The notes under the pieces were generated by a model, which searched no databases, was not told the DNA's origin, and was given only the letters and a program-made list of their open reading frames with translations. Positions 52,887 through 60,638 of a DNA stretch of 64,000 nucleotides are shown here, piece by piece. Each line of letters begins with the position of its first letter. The first letter of the stretch is position 1. Source of the stretch: Lichenicola sp964236105 (GTDB lineage Bacteria; Pseudomonadota; Alphaproteobacteria; Acetobacterales; Acetobacteraceae); assembly GCA_964236105.1 (NCBI GenBank), contig CAXSBC010000003.1, forward strand, positions 372,001 to 436,000. The letters are read 5' to 3'. A program made the position numbers and the translations under genes.

Positions 52887-53381
52887 ATGGAGGGTCCAGA
52901 CGGAGCGTCGGTGCGACCTGTTGCCGTGCGAAACGCATCGGCAGCAAAGATGGCAAAAGACCGTTTTCTGACCACACTCAGTGAAACCGGTAACCCTTCG
53001 GCGGCCTGCAGAGCCAGCAGCCTGACACGACGCCAGATCAATGTCATGCGAGAGCGTGATCCTGCGTTTGCCAGCGCCTATGACGATGCTTTGGATGATG
53101 CAGCTGATCTTCTTGAAGCCGAAGCCTGGCGCCGGGCTCTGGAAGGTGTTCCGCAGCCTCTCCTGAAGGCAGGACAGCCAGTGGTGGATCCCGTGACCGG
53201 CACGCCGATCATTGTGCAGCGTTACAGCGATCCGCTGCTGGTGATGCTCCTGCGCGGCTGCAAACCGACAAAGTTCCATCGGCGCAATGGATCGGCGGCG
53301 CTTCCAAACGATCCGACTGCGAGCATCAGGGAGATTGCGGCTGACAATGATCCCCCCCGCTCGGACCCTGGGCAGTGCTGA
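52887..53381 (+). CDS. phage terminase small subunit-like protein
   Basis: This 164-residue protein has the fold pattern of small terminases: an N-terminal helix-turn-helix (FLTTLSETGNPSAACRASSL, TRRQINVMRERDPAFASAYD) for DNA recognition. Then comes a helical oligomerisation part with DAADLLEAEAWRRALEGVPQ. The C-terminal tail probably contacts the large subunit. ATG 52887 is preceded by no strong Shine-Dalgarno. The gene overlaps the large terminase start by 35 bases. Identification rests on the HTH and on position. Confidence 0.7.
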   Translation: MEGPDGASVRPVAVRNASAAKMAKDRFLTTLSETGNPSAACRASSLTRRQINVMRERDPAFASAYDDALDDAADLLEAEAWRRALEGVPQPLLKAGQPVVDPVTGTPIIVQRYSDPLLVMLLRGCKPTKFHRRNGSAALPNDPTASIREIAADNDPPRSDPGQC

Positions 53382-55326
53382 CACCCGTCCGGCGCTAACG
53401 CCTGCGCAGTGGAGCATCTACGAGGCCGGATGGGACAGCACGGCCCGGTTCCGCGTCGCGGTCTGCGGCCGGCGGTTCGGCAAGGCGTTGGCGCTCGACA
53501 CGACGCTGCCGTCCCCTGATGGTTGGACGACAATGGGAGAACTGGCGCCCGGCCATCGTCTGTTCGACGAAAAAGGTCGGATCTGCACCGTCACTTTTGC
53601 AACCCAGGTCATGCTTGGCCGGTCCTGCAACCAAGTCGTCTTCGACGACGGGAGCGTCGTGGTTGCGGATGATGAACATCTTTGGGCCGTCTGCGGTCTT
53701 GAGACTGCGGTCACGATGTTCCGGACTACTCGGCAGATCAGGGCTGAGCTTGAAGCTGGCAGACGATGCCGGATCGCGAGCTGCCGAGCCCTGACCGTAG
53801 CCGATGGGGAGGTGACTGGGGGCATCATTGCACGGCGCACGCTGCTTCGGCGACTTCGCAATCGTTACGGTATGCAGGACAGCGACGGTTGGTGGCACGT
53901 CACCGGCCCGGATCGCCTGGTCGAGCGGGTGCATGCGCTGTGCGTATCGCTCGGGTTGGTACCACGGCGGGTGGTGGAAGAGCGGGGAAGCGGTGTCCGC
54001 TGGCATGTCGGCCGATCTCACCGTTGGCGTATCATTGTGTCGGTCGTCGCTATTCCGAGCCAGCCGGTCCGCTGCATCCAGGTCGATAGCCCATCTCGCC
54101 TGTTCCTCTGCGGACGCAGCTTGATCGCCACTCACAACACGTTCCTCATGGCTGAGGAGCTACGCCGGGCTGCCAGACTGGCTGTCCGCAGTAATATCGG
54201 TATCGAGAACGAGATCTGGTACGGAGCGCCGAACTTCCTGCAGGCCAAGCGGGTCATGTGGGCGCGCCTCAAGCGGACGTTTCCGCGCAGCTGGATCGAA
54301 GGCAGACCGAACGAGACGACCTGCAGCATACGCTTGCGCTCGGGTCATGTCGTTCGTCTGGTTGGACTTGACGCGTCGGAAAATCTACGTGGCTCCGGCC
54401 TCTGGTTCTTCGGCGGCGACGAATGGGCGGACTGTCGCCCCGCGGCTTGGCAGGAGGTCATCCGCCCGATGCTGTCGACGGCGCGTGGGCACGCGCTGTT
54501 TATCGGTACGCCAAAAGGTTTTGATCATCTTCGGGATGCCTTCGTCCTGGGGCAGCTCGGCGGTGACCCCAGCTATCGGTCGTTCCTGTTCACCACGGCG
54601 GATGGCGGCAACGTGCCGTTGGAGGAGATCGAGACCGCCGCCAGGGATATGGATCCGAGAACTTTTCGACAAGAATATTGCGCGAGCTTCGAGACCTATG
54701 CGGGCCGCGTCGTCTACGCCTTCAGTCGTGCCGACAACGTGAAACGTTCGGAGCACGACCCCAACCGACCGCTGCATGTGGGCATGGACTTCAACGTCAA
54801 TCCCATGTCCGCAACGGTCTGGCAGGAGCATGGCGGGACGACGCGGCAGATCGACGAGATCATCCTGCCGACCTCGAATACTGATGAAATGGCAGATGAG
54901 ATCGTCCGGCGCTTTGGTCGGCCAGGCTTCGAGCCCGGGCAGAGGACGGTCGATCACATCACCATCTATCCCGATCCGGCTGGTGCCCAGCGTCGCAGTT
55001 CGGCGGCGGGCCGAACCGATATCGGTATTCTTCGCGAGAAAGGCTTCGCTGTTTGCGCAACTCGTTCACACCCCCCGGTGCGTGACCGGATGAATGTCAT
55101 GAACCGGCACTTTCGCAGTGCCGATGATCGCGTTCTGGCCACTGTCGATCCACGTTGTGTTCGTTCGATAGAAGCCTACGAACGACTTGTGTTTCGTGAG
55201 GGAACGACTGAGCCCGACAAGTTGCAGGGCTTCGACCATCTGGTGGATGCCAGCGGCTACTACCTGTTCGGCCGACAGACCGCGACGCCGGCCACGGCGA
55301 CTGCTAGCAGCTTCATGGAGCGATAA
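53347..55326 (+). CDS. phage terminase large subunit, interrupted by an intein
   Basis: The 659-residue precursor is the packaging motor ATPase and nuclease. Walker A is split: GRRFGK at residues 41-46 and then T265 after the 218-residue intein, which together form GRRFGKT. After splicing the protein has 441 residues. Walker B lies in GLWFFGGDEWADCRP, and the motor coupling region follows in LFIGTPKGFDHL. The C-terminal RNase H-like nuclease has LHVGMDFNVNPMSATVW and YPDPAGAQRRSSAAG with its acidic residues. ATG 53347 overlaps the small subunit gene. It is the standard first structural step of the phage operon. Confidence 0.92.
   Translation: MIPPARTLGSADTRPALTPAQWSIYEAGWDSTARFRVAVCGRRFGKALALDTTLPSPDGWTTMGELAPGHRLFDEKGRICTVTFATQVMLGRSCNQVVFDDGSVVVADDEHLWAVCGLETAVTMFRTTRQIRAELEAGRRCRIASCRALTVADGEVTGGIIARRTLLRRLRNRYGMQDSDGWWHVTGPDRLVERVHALCVSLGLVPRRVVEERGSGVRWHVGRSHRWRIIVSVVAIPSQPVRCIQVDSPSRLFLCGRSLIATHNTFLMAEELRRAARLAVRSNIGIENEIWYGAPNFLQAKRVMWARLKRTFPRSWIEGRPNETTCSIRLRSGHVVRLVGLDASENLRGSGLWFFGGDEWADCRPAAWQEVIRPMLSTARGHALFIGTPKGFDHLRDAFVLGQLGGDPSYRSFLFTTADGGNVPLEEIETAARDMDPRTFRQEYCASFETYAGRVVYAFSRADNVKRSEHDPNRPLHVGMDFNVNPMSATVWQEHGGTTRQIDEIILPTSNTDEMADEIVRRFGRPGFEPGQRTVDHITIYPDPAGAQRRSSAAGRTDIGILREKGFAVCATRSHPPVRDRMNVMNRHFRSADDRVLATVDPRCVRSIEAYERLVFREGTTEPDKLQGFDHLVDASGYYLFGRQTATPATATASSFMER
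53485..54138 (+). other. class 3 mini-intein in the terminase Walker A loop
   Basis: These 218 residues begin ALALDTTLPSPDGW, with an Ala instead of Cys or Ser as first residue, and end SLIATHN, followed by extein Thr. The block B segment contains VVADDEHLW with Trp67. Block F has CIQVD with Cys197 and block G has Thr216 before His-Asn. This W-C-T triplet is the signature of class 3 inteins, in which the block F cysteine makes the branched intermediate. The middle (residues about 80-180) contains GWWHVTGPDRLVERVHALC and LGLVPRRVVEERGSG, which look like part of a LAGLIDADG endonuclease. A full two-motif endonuclease would need a larger insertion, so it is probably a remnant. Confidence 0.88.
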
Positions 55327-55330
55327 CCGC

Positions 55331-56752
55331 ATGGATTGGCTGGCCTTGCAGGCGCGGATGCCGCGCGATGCGTCCTTGTCCCGACGCAGCTTCCGGCTCG
55401 CGGCCCTGGAGGCGGTGCTTGAAGGGCGACAGTACGATATTTTGCACTTTGCGTTCTCGAAGGAACGGAACGAGGCCGGCGAATACATTCCGCTCGACGA
55501 GCGACGCCCCTCCGTTCGCACCGGACTGTGCCGCGTGGTTGTCGAAGACTCGGTGTCCTTGCTGTTCAGCGAAGGCCATTGGCCGACCATCCGGGCGGCA
55601 GACCCGCGGACGGCGACGGTTCTGACCGACATGATCAGGGAATGTCGGCTGAACGAGACCATGCTCGAGGCAGCAACGCGCGGCTCGATCGGGTCGGTTG
55701 CGATCCAACTGCGGATCGTCGGGCGGCGGCCGTTTTTCGAGGTCTTATCCACCAAGTTTCTGGTCCCGCTATGGCGCAGGGACGATCCCCGGGAGCTGCT
55801 GAGCGTCACCGAGTGCTACAAGGTCGGAGATCGTGACCTGATCGCGCAGGGTTATACTGTGGAGCCGGGCTCCGGACCGTATTGGTTCAAGCGCGTGTGG
55901 GATGACCGGGCGGAACGCTGGTTCAAGCCGGCGCCGGTCGAGAGCGATCCCGGCGTGATGGGGCTTGATCCGGACCGGACGGTCATCCACGGCCTCGGCT
56001 TCGTGCCGATCGTCTGGATCCGCAATATCTCCGGCAGCGGTGGGCACGATCCGGACGGACCGGATGGAACGTGCACGTTCGCAGCCGGGATCGATACGGT
56101 GATCGAGGCCGACTACCTATTATCCCAGGCAGGACGCGGGCTCAAATACGGCTCCGATCCGACGCTGGTGCTGAAGGATCCGTCGGCTGGTCTCGGCGCT
56201 GGGGCGCAGGTGCGGAGCGGCGGTGCGGCGACTGCATTGACGCTGCCTCCCGAGGGCGATGCGAAGCTGCTCGAGATCAACGGCAACGCGGCCGCAGCTG
56301 TTCTCGCGCATGTGCAGGAACTGAGAGCGATCGCGCTCGAGGCGATGCATGGCAACCGGGCGCATGGCGATCGGCTTGGGTCGGCGCAAAGTGGGCGAGC
56401 GATTGAGCTCATGTGCCAGGGGCTGATCTGGCTCGCGGACCGGCTGCGGATTTCCTACGGGGATGGCGGCTTGCTCAGCCTGTTGATCATGCTGTGCCGG
56501 GCGTCCGTCCGCCTCGACAAGGGATTGCTCATCGCAGGCGAGGCGTATGGTGATCTCGACCCTGCGGGTCTGGGCTTGGTGTGGCCGAGCTGGTTCCCGG
56601 CAAGCTTTGCCGACCGACAGGCTCAGGCGAGCAGCATAGCAACCTTGCTCCAGGCGGGCGTGATCGATCAGCAGTCGGCATTTGGCATCGTTGCACCGCT
56701 TTACGGACTAGCGGGCACCACGCAGCCGACGAGCGCGGACGACCCGGTCTAG
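55331..56752 (+). CDS. phage portal protein
   Basis: This 473-residue protein begins MDWLALQARMPRDASLSRRS at ATG 55331, four bases after the large terminase. It has an SPP1 gp6-like portal pattern: early helical crown (ALEAVLEGRQYDILHFAF), wing and stem regions with CRVVVEDSVSLLFSEG and FAAGIDTVIEADYLLSQAGR. The C-terminal crown has ELRAIALEAMHGNRAHGDRL and SGRAIELMCQGLIWLADRLR. It forms the twelve-subunit ring at the capsid vertex through which DNA is packaged. Position between terminase and scaffold supports this call. Confidence 0.85.
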   Translation: MDWLALQARMPRDASLSRRSFRLAALEAVLEGRQYDILHFAFSKERNEAGEYIPLDERRPSVRTGLCRVVVEDSVSLLFSEGHWPTIRAADPRTATVLTDMIRECRLNETMLEAATRGSIGSVAIQLRIVGRRPFFEVLSTKFLVPLWRRDDPRELLSVTECYKVGDRDLIAQGYTVEPGSGPYWFKRVWDDRAERWFKPAPVESDPGVMGLDPDRTVIHGLGFVPIVWIRNISGSGGHDPDGPDGTCTFAAGIDTVIEADYLLSQAGRGLKYGSDPTLVLKDPSAGLGAGAQVRSGGAATALTLPPEGDAKLLEINGNAAAAVLAHVQELRAIALEAMHGNRAHGDRLGSAQSGRAIELMCQGLIWLADRLRISYGDGGLLSLLIMLCRASVRLDKGLLIAGEAYGDLDPAGLGLVWPSWFPASFADRQAQASSIATLLQAGVIDQQSAFGIVAPLYGLAGTTQPTSADDPV

Positions 56753-56879
56753 CACACGACAAAACGTCACTCGTCCGGCTGTGGTCGGACGCTAGCGGCC
56801 AAAAGTTTCCGCCTTCAGCAACCCACGCCGTCATGTGGCGGCGGGGTCGACGGCGTAATGAGAAGGACCTGTCCAGCCG

Positions 56880-57425
56880 ATGGCAGAGCAGAGCCCAGAG
56901 ATGCTCGAACCGATTGAGGAGGTGACGTCCGCGGAGGCGAATGCGCCGCCGCGTGAAATTTCCGATTACGAGAAGAAGCTGCGTCGTGAAGTCGTGCTTT
57001 ATCGCGAGCAGGCGCGCATCGCACAGAGCGAGCGCGAGTCTGCCTGCGCCGCCGCAGTCCGGGAGCGCGACGAGGCCGTTGCCGCGGCGCGTGAGGACGC
57101 GCAGAGCCGTATTCTGCATGCGGAGCTGAAGACGCATGCGATCCGCTCCGGGATCGTCGACCTTGACGGACTCCGGTTGGCCGACCTGGGTGGGCTGAGC
57201 TTCAGCGAGTCTGGAGAGGTGCAGGGAGCCGAGGAGGTCATCTCGACCCTGCGCCAGCGCAAGCCCTACTTGTTCGCAGCCGACAGGAGCGGCACGGCAA
57301 CTGGCACGACGGCACAGTTGCAGCGCCCGCCTTCTCCTGCCCAGCCGACCACTGTCGATGCACGAAGCCTCACCCGAGAAGCCTGGCACGCAGAACGAGA
57401 TCGCCTGCTTTCCGGCTCGCGCTGA
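56880..57425 (+). CDS. phage capsid scaffold/assembly protein
   Basis: This 181-residue protein is highly charged and predicted to be coiled-coil over residues 25-80 (DYEKKLRREVVLYREQARIA and the following RESACAAAV repeat region). It then has a short globular part with HAIRSGIVDLDGLRLADLGG, like Gp20-type scaffold proteins, and a disordered proline-rich C-terminus. Its place between portal and major capsid is typical for a scaffold. A 127-base gap separates it from the portal gene. Confidence 0.72.
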   Translation: MAEQSPEMLEPIEEVTSAEANAPPREISDYEKKLRREVVLYREQARIAQSERESACAAAVRERDEAVAAAREDAQSRILHAELKTHAIRSGIVDLDGLRLADLGGLSFSESGEVQGAEEVISTLRQRKPYLFAADRSGTATGTTAQLQRPPSPAQPTTVDARSLTREAWHAERDRLLSGSR

Positions 57426-57504
57426 AGTTTCAGCTGGTCAGCTTACCGAGGGCACCGAGCCTCATTAGCCATCAGCGGCAACAACCAGAAGGTTAAACCA
57501 CCGC

Positions 57505-58878
57505 ATGCCGATCCAGAATTTCCCGTCCCAGCTCCAGCCGATCATCCAGCAGGGCTTCCTTGCCCGTGAGTTTCAGGACGGTCTCCAGTCTCGCCTCGGG
57601 TTCCGATCGATCGCCGACCGCGAGGTCTTTCCCAATCGCATCGGCGAGACGGTGACAAAAACCAGGAAGGGCCTGAAGGCGCCGGTGACCGCGCCGATGG
57701 CGGCGAGCGGCAACACCAACTTCGACAATGGCATGACGCCGTCGAGCTGGACTGTCGAGCAGTATACGTTGACCATCAACCAGTATGGCGACACCATCGA
57801 CCTCAACATGGTCAGTGAAGGCGTCGGCATTGCCAGCCAGTTCCTGGCAAATGCCCGCACGAACGGCGTGCAGGCGATGCAGTCGCTTGATCGCATCGCG
57901 CGCAATGCCCTTTTCGGAGGTGCGGCTGGCGGTGTCGGTGGCTATCTCGGCGGCAACACCCGCACGAACACGGCACTGACGTCGGCAGGCAAGACGATCA
58001 CGGTAGACGACGTCCGCGGATTCCAGAATGTCATGAACAGCTACGGCCAGGTGGTGGCCGTCGGTGCCACCAGCGGCATGACCGTGACGGTCGGCAGCAA
58101 TGCCTATACCCTCGTCACCAGCGCAACCGATGCGGTCAATGTCTCGACTGCTCCGAACGGCGTGTCTGGAAGCCTGACCTTCTCCACCAATATCAGCGTG
58201 TCCGATGGCGCTCTCGCGCAGCCGGTGGTTGCTGCAACGGCGCCGCTGGTGCTTCGTCCCAATGGTCGCCTGTCGACCGCTGCCCTGGTGGCGCCGACCG
58301 GTACCTACGGCGCCAACAGCTACATTCCTGGCGACACTCTCGGCATCCAGACGGTTCTGTCCGCTGTCGCAGCGCTGCGGATGAACAACGTGCCGACCGT
58401 TGACGGGTCATACAACTGCTATCTTGACGATCAGCAGATGTTGGGCCTGTTCCGCGATGGTGACTTCAAGTACCTTTATCGTGGTGCATATGGAACCGAG
58501 ACCTATCAGGCCGGGTCGGTTGTCGAGCTGCTGGGCGTACGGTTCATCCCGACCACGGAAGCACCGCAGCAGACGTCGCTCGGCGCTGGCGCCATCCGAC
58601 GTGCCATCGTCTGCGGCAAGGGCGCTCTGATCGAAGGCGACTATGCGGACTCCGGTCATCGCGATATCCCGGATGCGGAGAAGTCCCTGATGGAGCGCGT
58701 CGACAACGTCGTCATGGTCACGCGCGAGCCGCTCGATCGGCTGAAGCAGATCATCGCGCAGTCTTGGTACTGGATCGGCGGCTACGCCCTGCCGACGGAT
58801 GCGACCGCCAGCACGACGATCATTCCGACGGCGACCAACAGCTACCTCAAGCGCGGCGTCGTCATCGAAAGTCTGTAG
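57505..58878 (+). CDS. phage major capsid protein (N4 gp56-like family)
   Basis: This 457-residue protein fits HK97-fold capsid proteins of the N4-gp56-like family. It starts with QGFLAREFQDGLQSRLGFRS and VFPNRIGETVTKTRKG, then WTVEQYTLTINQYGDTIDLN. A domain insertion of about residues 155-250 is rich in threonine and valine, VTVGSNAYTLVTSATDAVNV-like, perhaps surface exposed. The C-terminal half includes GSYNCYLDDQQMLGLFRDGD and ERVDNVVMVTREPLDRLKQI. It forms the icosahedral shell. The gene lies 79 bases after the scaffold gene. Confidence 0.85.
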   Translation: MPIQNFPSQLQPIIQQGFLAREFQDGLQSRLGFRSIADREVFPNRIGETVTKTRKGLKAPVTAPMAASGNTNFDNGMTPSSWTVEQYTLTINQYGDTIDLNMVSEGVGIASQFLANARTNGVQAMQSLDRIARNALFGGAAGGVGGYLGGNTRTNTALTSAGKTITVDDVRGFQNVMNSYGQVVAVGATSGMTVTVGSNAYTLVTSATDAVNVSTAPNGVSGSLTFSTNISVSDGALAQPVVAATAPLVLRPNGRLSTAALVAPTGTYGANSYIPGDTLGIQTVLSAVAALRMNNVPTVDGSYNCYLDDQQMLGLFRDGDFKYLYRGAYGTETYQAGSVVELLGVRFIPTTEAPQQTSLGAGAIRRAIVCGKGALIEGDYADSGHRDIPDAEKSLMERVDNVVMVTREPLDRLKQIIAQSWYWIGGYALPTDATASTTIIPTATNSYLKRGVVIESL

Positions 58879-58947
58879 CCTCACCAGCAATTGTCCGGGA
58901 CGCGCTCACGCGCTTCCCGGATCTTGCAAGTCGACCGGGAGAATCGG

Positions 58948-59349
58948 ATGTCAGGATCCACCAATCTGGTGGCGACAGCATTGTCAGATGCCGAACGTGT
59001 AGATGTGCGTCGGTTCTGCGGGTATCCCGCCTATGGCGCTGGCAATAGCGGCTTTCAGTCTTGGCGCTTCTTTGAGGCCTACGGCACGCTCGAATACCGA
59101 TTGAGCAACTTCGCCCCTGGCGAGTTGCAGGTTGTTCGGCAATATCTGGCAGCGCTTTACGCTCTTGAGCAGGCGGTTCCTGCTGCGGCGGCAAATCTCG
59201 ATACCGACGCAGCTTCCGTCTGGAAGCATAATCGATCAGAGGTTGCCGATCGTACGCGTCTGTTTGCGGACTGGTGCCGACGCCTCGTCTTCTTCATTGG
59301 AATACCGCCAGGCCCCGGCCTACGCCCGGATGCGGCGATCGTCATCTAG
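58948..59349 (+). CDS. probable head-tail connector protein
   Basis: From ATG 58948, preceded by GGGAGAATCGG, the 133-residue product is mostly helical (YGTLEYRLSNFAPGELQVVR, YLAALYALEQAVPAAAANLD). Small helical proteins of this length directly after the capsid gene are usually head-completion or connector proteins. I see no sequence motif beyond that, so the call is positional. Confidence 0.5.
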   Translation: MSGSTNLVATALSDAERVDVRRFCGYPAYGAGNSGFQSWRFFEAYGTLEYRLSNFAPGELQVVRQYLAALYALEQAVPAAAANLDTDAASVWKHNRSEVADRTRLFADWCRRLVFFIGIPPGPGLRPDAAIVI

Positions 59350-59381
59350 TTCACCCTCGATTGGGAGCTTGACAGGAAGAG

Positions 59382-59933
59382 ATGGCAATATTCTTCAGTG
59401 GCTGGATCGGCTACGGCACGGCGATGCAAGGCGGGAACTTGGTTGAGCCGACGGATACGGGATACGCTCGGCGTCCTTTCGTATTGGGTGACCTCGATAG
59501 CGGCATCGTCAGTGAGGTCGGGAGTGGGACCGTCGGTCCGGCTGCCGCCGCTTGGGGCACCATCAATTTCGAAGCCTTGTTTGACGCCCAGATGGGCGGA
59601 AACCTGCTTCTCTGGATGCCGATGCGGGTTCCGCTTCCGGTTGGCGTCGGAAGGACTATCACGAGCGGAACCGGCAGGCACCGTTTTTTCTTTCCCGACC
59701 TGCAAACCGGTGTTCGCAGCACTTTCGTTTGGCCGACCGGCGCGCAGGTGGCCCGCACAAACGAGGATCGTATTCTGACGGCCGGCGTCCCGCTGCAATT
59801 TGCCGGCGGACAACTGGCAGCTCAGACAGCCACATTCGGGGCCGCCGTCACGATGGCAAGCCTTCCCGCGGCACAGCCGACAAGCGGGACCGGTCTGCTG
59901 TGGAACAACGGCGGGATCATCTCAATCGCCTGA
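59382..59933 (+). CDS. phage structural protein with tail-fibre-like C-terminal motif
   Basis: This 183-residue protein is beta-rich. It ends with LPAAQPTSGTGLLWNNGGII and SIA, which resembles the short C-terminal motif found on many phage structural proteins (LP..DP...G.LW.N.G). The N-terminal half contains WIGYGTAMQGGNLV and RRPFVLGDLDSG, and the middle shows RVPLPVGVGRTITSGTGRH. It may be a decoration, head-tail or adhesion protein. Function is not clear. Confidence 0.5.
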   Translation: MAIFFSGWIGYGTAMQGGNLVEPTDTGYARRPFVLGDLDSGIVSEVGSGTVGPAAAAWGTINFEALFDAQMGGNLLLWMPMRVPLPVGVGRTITSGTGRHRFFFPDLQTGVRSTFVWPTGAQVARTNEDRILTAGVPLQFAGGQLAAQTATFGAAVTMASLPAAQPTSGTGLLWNNGGIISIA

Positions 59934-59949
59934 TCGAGAGGCCGACCGT

Positions 59950-60591
59950 TTGCTGCAATCCATCATCAACACGAAGATCGCGCTCGGACTTGCGCGTGCG
60001 GCCTCTATCGTCGGCTCAACTCAAGCACTTTATCGGCCGACATCAGCCAATCTACCGATCACAGGAACGCCTTTCGCCAGCATCTACTGCGCCTTCGACG
60101 TCAAACCAGATTTCAAGCTCCTGTCAACGGCGCAGCCGAACCATAGTTATGCGGCGCTGCTTGCAGATCCAACCATCGTGCAGCGTGGCGACTACATAGT
60201 CGGCGAGGAAACTTACTTCGTGGCTCGTGTCGAACCGCTACGGCCTGCTCTATGTGTCCTTTGCGATCAGACAGTTGATTTCCTGAGCACCGATACGACG
60301 ACAGTTGCCGGCACGAACGGCTATGGCGGACGGACAACCGACACCGACACCGTCATTGCGGAAGGTTGGCCGGTCAGCATGTCGGTCCGGACGCGAGGCG
60401 ACGTCGATGTGACGAAGCTGCCGAGTGATACGCGTGCAGCCTATTATGATTTGCTCGCTCCGCCGATCCCTGGTGTCCTCCTGACCTTCGGCATGCGTAT
60501 CCAGGACAGCAACGCCCAGGATTACGAAGTCATCAGCGCCGAGATCTCGCAATTTGGATGGCGGCTTTTGGTCGGGCTGGCGACAACGTAA
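59950..60591 (+). CDS. phage minor structural protein of unknown role
   Basis: From TTG 59950 the 213-residue product begins LLQSIINTKIALGLARAAS. It continues with VGEETYFVARVEPLRPALC and VTKLPSDTRAAYYDLLAPPI. The C-terminal half has GMRIQDSNAQDYEVISAEIS and QFGWRLLVGL, a pattern common in head-tail joining proteins such as the family with a VSAE beta-sheet. No good ATG exists in frame, so the start is uncertain; a GAGAGG stands upstream. Its place between the capsid and tail genes suggests a neck or connector role. Confidence 0.5.
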   Translation: MLQSIINTKIALGLARAASIVGSTQALYRPTSANLPITGTPFASIYCAFDVKPDFKLLSTAQPNHSYAALLADPTIVQRGDYIVGEETYFVARVEPLRPALCVLCDQTVDFLSTDTTTVAGTNGYGGRTTDTDTVIAEGWPVSMSVRTRGDVDVTKLPSDTRAAYYDLLAPPIPGVLLTFGMRIQDSNAQDYEVISAEISQFGWRLLVGLATT

Positions 60592-60638
60592 CGCTGTCGC
60601 GGCTCTGCGCAGGTTTCTCCAAGAGGAGAGAGTTCAAG

